NCBI GenBank assembly: GCA_009733775.1
Contig: WOGZ01000081.1
Location: forward strand, 57,654-121,653
DNA length: 64,000 nt
Direction: 5' to 3'
Origin: Alectoria sarmentosa
Lineage: Eukaryota; Ascomycota; Lecanoromycetes; Lecanorales; Parmeliaceae
The notes beneath the pieces are model-generated. The model saw only the letters and a program-made list of their open reading frames with translations, was not told where the DNA came from and did no database searches. Of the stretch, positions 60,390 to 64,000 are shown in pieces. Every line of letters starts with the position of its first letter. Positions within the stretch are counted from its first letter, which is position 1. The position numbers and the translations under genes were made by a program.

Positions 60390-61221
60390 TAATGTAATGC
60401 TTGGCTCCTTGGCGCCTGCTGCAAGGTACGAGGTACTAGTACTAGTACCCCAGGGAAAAGGGGACATTGTCAGCCAGTCAGCAAAAGTAAGTGTACTAGT
60501 ATCTTGCACTAGTGTAAAGTACGGTAGTTCACAACCTAATAATACGTACAACACTCCATCCACAGTGCTACTCCATACTCTATACTCCGTACTGTAACCG
60601 CTCAATTCTCCAGTCGACCGTCCTGACCATGCCAATTCGCCTCCTTGATCTCCCAAATGCCAGCCTTTCAACCTTGGACCCATAATCTTTGACTGTCTTC
60701 TCGACCCGCGTAGCTTCTGAAACACTTTCCCTACCGCCAAGTCTCTTTCCCATCACAAGTCACAATCCACAATCATCTTGAACACCTCCTCGAAAAATTA
60801 GACAAGGCACTGCTCCTCTTCCTTTACTTTGACCCCAGTCGGACTGACTCCGAATACCACGTAAAGCCTTCATGCTCCTTTCCTGACACCTCAGCTCACG
60901 CTCCACTCTTAGGCTGCTATACGGTCCGTGTGTGTCTGTAAAACCACCGCCCACCACGGCTTCATGATTTGACGACTTGACGACAACAAATCCCCTTCCT
61001 CCGATACAATTAGACATCGCCTGTCACTGGTACACTATACCGGTAAAGGACAGCGGCATTTGGCCGGATGATTTGACTGCTCATCAGTCAACACGGAGGC
61101 CTAAAAGTGGTGCTGACGTACTTCCCCCAGCAACCTTTTTGTGAAAGAGCTTGGGACCAACACAGATAGAGTACACAGTCTCGGAAACAGGTTTACCAGA
61201 GTTGACAAAAGCTGTGCAGCC

Positions 61222-63535
61222 ATGGCGGCTGCGGAAATCCGGGCTGGCGGTGGGAGCGTGGACCCAGAAACGCTGTACTCTAGACAGAATTGCATAGGTC
61301 TGTTCGAAAGCGCTGCACCAGCTGCGACATTTCTGACATGGCTTAGGTGGTGGCAGCTTTGGAAAGGTGTACAAAGGGCAAGCATTGCCACTTCAAACGC
61401 TTTTCTTGACCCATGCTCATCGTGTTCCCTAGAGTCGATCGACGGACGGGCCAAGCGGTGGCCATCAAGATCATCGATGTCGAGAATGCGGAGGACGAAG
61501 TAGAAGACATCATCCAGGAGATCTCCATCCTATCAGAGCTTCACTCGCCCTATGTCACGAAATATCATGGGTCGTTCCTGAAGGGGTCGGACCTCTGGAT
61601 TATAATGGAATTCTGCTCAGGTGGTAGCTGCGCGGATCTCTTGAAGCCAGGCCTGATTGCCGAAGAGTATATCACTATTATTATAAGAGAGCTTCTGATG
61701 GGGCTGGACTACTTGCACTCGGATAAAAAGCTACACCGAGACATCAAAGGTAGGATGGCACGCATGTCTTCATTCTCCATATCGAGCAGTGCCTGATACC
61801 ATCCTTCCTTCTAGCTGCCAATGTGCTCCTTGGAGCCAATGGCCAGGTCAAATTAGCAGATTTCGGTGTGTCTGGGCAGCTTTCTGCCACCATGACCAAG
61901 AAAAATACCTTCGTAGGCACGCCTTTCTGGATGGCCCCTGAAGTCATCAAGCAGTCAGGCTATGATCATAAGGCAGACATCTGGTCTCTCGGTATTACCG
62001 CTCTCGAACTGGCCAAAGGAGAGCCACCTTATTCTGACATTCACCCAATGAAAGTTTTGTTTTTGATACCTAAGAATCCGCCTCCAACCTTGCAAGGAGA
62101 GTTTAGCAAAGCCTTCAAAGACTTTGTTGATCTATGCTTGAGACGTTCTCCCCAGGAGAGGCCGACGGCCAAGGAGTTGCTGAAGCATCCATTTGTTCGT
62201 CGAGCCAAAAAAACTACCTATCTTACAGAGCTAATTGAACGACACGAGCGATGGCAAGCTGTGCATGGGGATCAAGATTCAGATGATGAAAGCGACGACT
62301 CGAGTCAAGATAGTCAACATTCAAAAACCGATGATGAAGATCTATGGGATTTTGGTACCGTGAGACCCGCAGGTGGTAGAAGTGCTGGTCTAAAACCCAT
62401 GAATGATTCTGCCGCAAACACGAGGGCGTACAATGGCTCACTGCCCGACCCGTTCTATAGAAGTCCGGACCGGAACGCTCATGACAATAAATGGGATAAA
62501 AGCTCTCAACTTCTCGAGGATACTGTTAAAATTACATCCTCACCCGGTCAGCCGCGTGGCTGGTCACCGCAGAGAAAAACTCTAGTTGCTATAGCACCAG
62601 TGTCGCCTGGTGGTGCAGCCAAAGTACCACTTCCACCATCACCAGCAAAAAACCTACCAAACAGACCATTTCATGTGCAGACACCATCAGGTCTTGCCCC
62701 TGCATCACGCACATCCCAAGACAAGAATTCACAGACATCACAGAATGATAGAGAAGTGCAACCATCACTAACCAAAGACATGGAAATCCTCAATTTGGGG
62801 CCTGCTCTCAATGCTGCGCTCAGATCACCTCCTTTCAAACGAGACCAAGACCTATTACCAACAGCGAACAACGCGCCTTTGCAGTATAGTTCAAAATACA
62901 GCCTTCCAGAGATTCCGCCCTATCACTCGACTCCTGAAACGCATGTCCAGCCTCTCCAAATCCTCCCAGCTCTGGCGTACAATCCCAATCAGGAGCGGGG
63001 TGAACAGCATTATCCATCTCCCCTCCAGCAGCAGCCTCTGCCCACCAGTTCGTTCGAAGACTTTCTAGCTTCCGAGCGTTCATTGTATTCGCAATCCAAG
63101 CACCATGATCGCGATGTAGGCGACCCTCGCAAATCCAGGGACTCGAGCCGCAGCTCCGCCAGCTTTCCAACTCACGATCCGAACGGAGAACCTACTGCCT
63201 CGTCGGCCGTGCTCATCCCCGCCCTCAGCGCAGCCCTCGAACGCCGCACCCACATCCTCAACGAGTCCTTGAGAGAGAACGCGGACAAGACTCGCACTGC
63301 CACGAATGCGGAGCTTGATGCTATGGATCAGAAGGACCAGAAGCGCAAGAGAGCGCACGAAAAGCTTCGGAGGTACGTTATGAAGGCGGCTGGTGTCTTT
63401 GCCGAGATTGAGAAGTGGGACCGGGAGGAGGAGGTGGGAATGGGAGGCGAGGTACAAGAGTTCATGGAGGGTTTCCTGGAGGAGATTCTGTACAGGGTGG
63501 ATGATTCGCCTCTTCTGGAAGGGAAGGGGCCATAG
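61222..63535 (+). CDS. Ste20-family GCKIII protein kinase (Neurospora MST-1 / Ppk11 / Sps1-like)
   Basis: A germinal-centre kinase of subfamily III, a class that works in septation/morphogenesis signalling with NDR kinases. Four exons (61222-61297, 61347-61377, 61433-61749, 61815-63535) give 714 residues. The kinase starts about residue 20: CIGGGSFGKVYKGVDRRTGQ, AVAIKIIDVENAEDEVEDII, KYHGSFLKGSDLWIIMEF, LHRDIKAANVLL, DFGVSGQLSAT, and the GCK signature VGTPFWMAPEVIKQSGYDHK. All catalytic residues are present. A Ser/Pro/Gln-rich linker leads to a conserved C-terminal helix (KLRRYVMKAAGVFAEIEKWD). The 31 nt second exon completes the glycine loop, and the second intron (61378-61432) has a GC donor (AAAGG|GCAAGC) with AG acceptor. 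Kinase sequence resembles MST-1 more than POD-6/Kic1. Confidence 0.92.
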
Positions 63536-63935
63536 GGGGAGAGGGGAATTCTTTCGTCATTTGAAGTGGAGTATTGCGGCATGTGTCTGTTTTGATTCGG
63601 GGGCATCATCGGGCGAGCGTGATAGACGATACACGATAGGGCAGATGAAGAGCAGGGACGGTTTGCCTTTGCGCATGTACTATACATTAGCGGTGGCGAC
63701 GGCACACGGAATGGAACACCTGAGCAACGAGCGTTGCACGGGAGTCCCAAGAATGGTTTCTACATATCAATGCAAAGCAAGAATGGTCTGTCTATTTAAA
63801 TAATGGGTTCAGTCTTAAAATGCATGCAACTTGAGAGCTCCATCATCTCTTTGGTGCAAAGGTTACGGCGTTGCATCGATGCCTAATAGAAAAGCACGTT
63901 CGATAAGACGGAAATCAGCACGTCGGGCATTGAAT

Positions 63936-63936
<1 letters not shown>
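63536..63936. other. 3' flank of the GCKIII kinase gene
   Basis: 401 bp presumably holding the kinase 3' UTR and terminator. Frames on both strands overlap the kinase end and are unsupported. Confidence 0.5.

Positions 63937-64000
<64 letters not shown>
63937..64000. repeat. (CT)n dinucleotide microsatellite, at least 32 units, cut by window end
   Basis: Perfect CT repeat from 63937 to the last base. The true length is unknown because it continues past the window or ends at an assembly break. Confidence 0.97.

Larger units (their letters stand above)
59955..61221. other. Intergenic region, STT4 / GCKIII kinase
   Basis: 1.27 kb containing two short tandem repeats (60334-60354 and 60365-60389) and a repeated ACTAGT word (60434-60446). 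The rest is the long 5' region of the kinase gene. No gene or RNA is supported. Confidence 0.5.

Overview
The window is nuclear DNA of a filamentous ascomycete (Pezizomycotina). Evidence: about 22 intron-bearing protein genes on both strands, mostly 43-70 bp introns with GT..CTRAC/CTGAC..AG signals, Zn2Cys6 transcription factors, and a set of conserved housekeeping genes with clear fungal family members (PAN1, ECM29, STT4, CYP51/ERG11, LSM5, RPB11, eIF3m, CHK2). The genus cannot be fixed from the sequence alone; a Leotiomycete-like genome is a guess. There is no rRNA, no convincing tRNA, no CRISPR and no intact transposon.

Layout. 1-518 is the start of a Zn2Cys6 regulator running off the left edge (minus). 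1012-1564 is LSM5 (plus, six small exons), convergent with a nitronate monooxygenase (1761-2978, minus). RPB11 (4145-4868) and PAN1 (5506-10129) follow on plus. A minus-strand kinase fused to a vWA-like domain lies at 11257-14160. A 72-residue small gene (15215-15542) and a CorA-like membrane protein (15969-18069) follow, then a gene-poor 2.4 kb and eIF3m (20487-21858). A heavily spliced Zn2Cys6 regulator (23590-26500, minus) and ECM29 (29439-36098, minus) flank a 2.9 kb gene-poor gap. ECM29 is divergent from CYP51/ERG11 (36466-38160) across a 367 bp promoter containing a CGG-N12-CCG palindrome. A Chk2-type kinase (39398-41555), a CDF metal transporter (42283-43968), a BTB protein (44202-44900, minus), a Na/Ca-type exchanger (45677-48993, minus), a membrane dipeptidase (49269-51063), a UBA-UAS-UBX protein (51689-53496, minus), the PI 4-kinase STT4 (54033-59954) and a GCKIII kinase (61222-63535) complete the window, which ends in a (CT)n tract.

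Most genes are independent housekeeping units; there is no biosynthetic cluster. Functional links are loose: STT4 and PAN1 both serve plasma-membrane/endocytic organisation, ECM29 and the UBX protein both serve the ubiquitin-proteasome system, LSM5, RPB11 and eIF3m serve gene expression. The most unusual items are tiny exons (10 and 14 nt inside a zinc cluster, a possible 1 nt exon in the dipeptidase, an 8 nt first exon in STT4), the kinase-vWA fusion, a perfect 32 bp inverted repeat at 53748-53853, and the palindromic CYP51 promoter element. All exon boundaries were worked out by eye from splice signals, phase and family consensus; no search was run.
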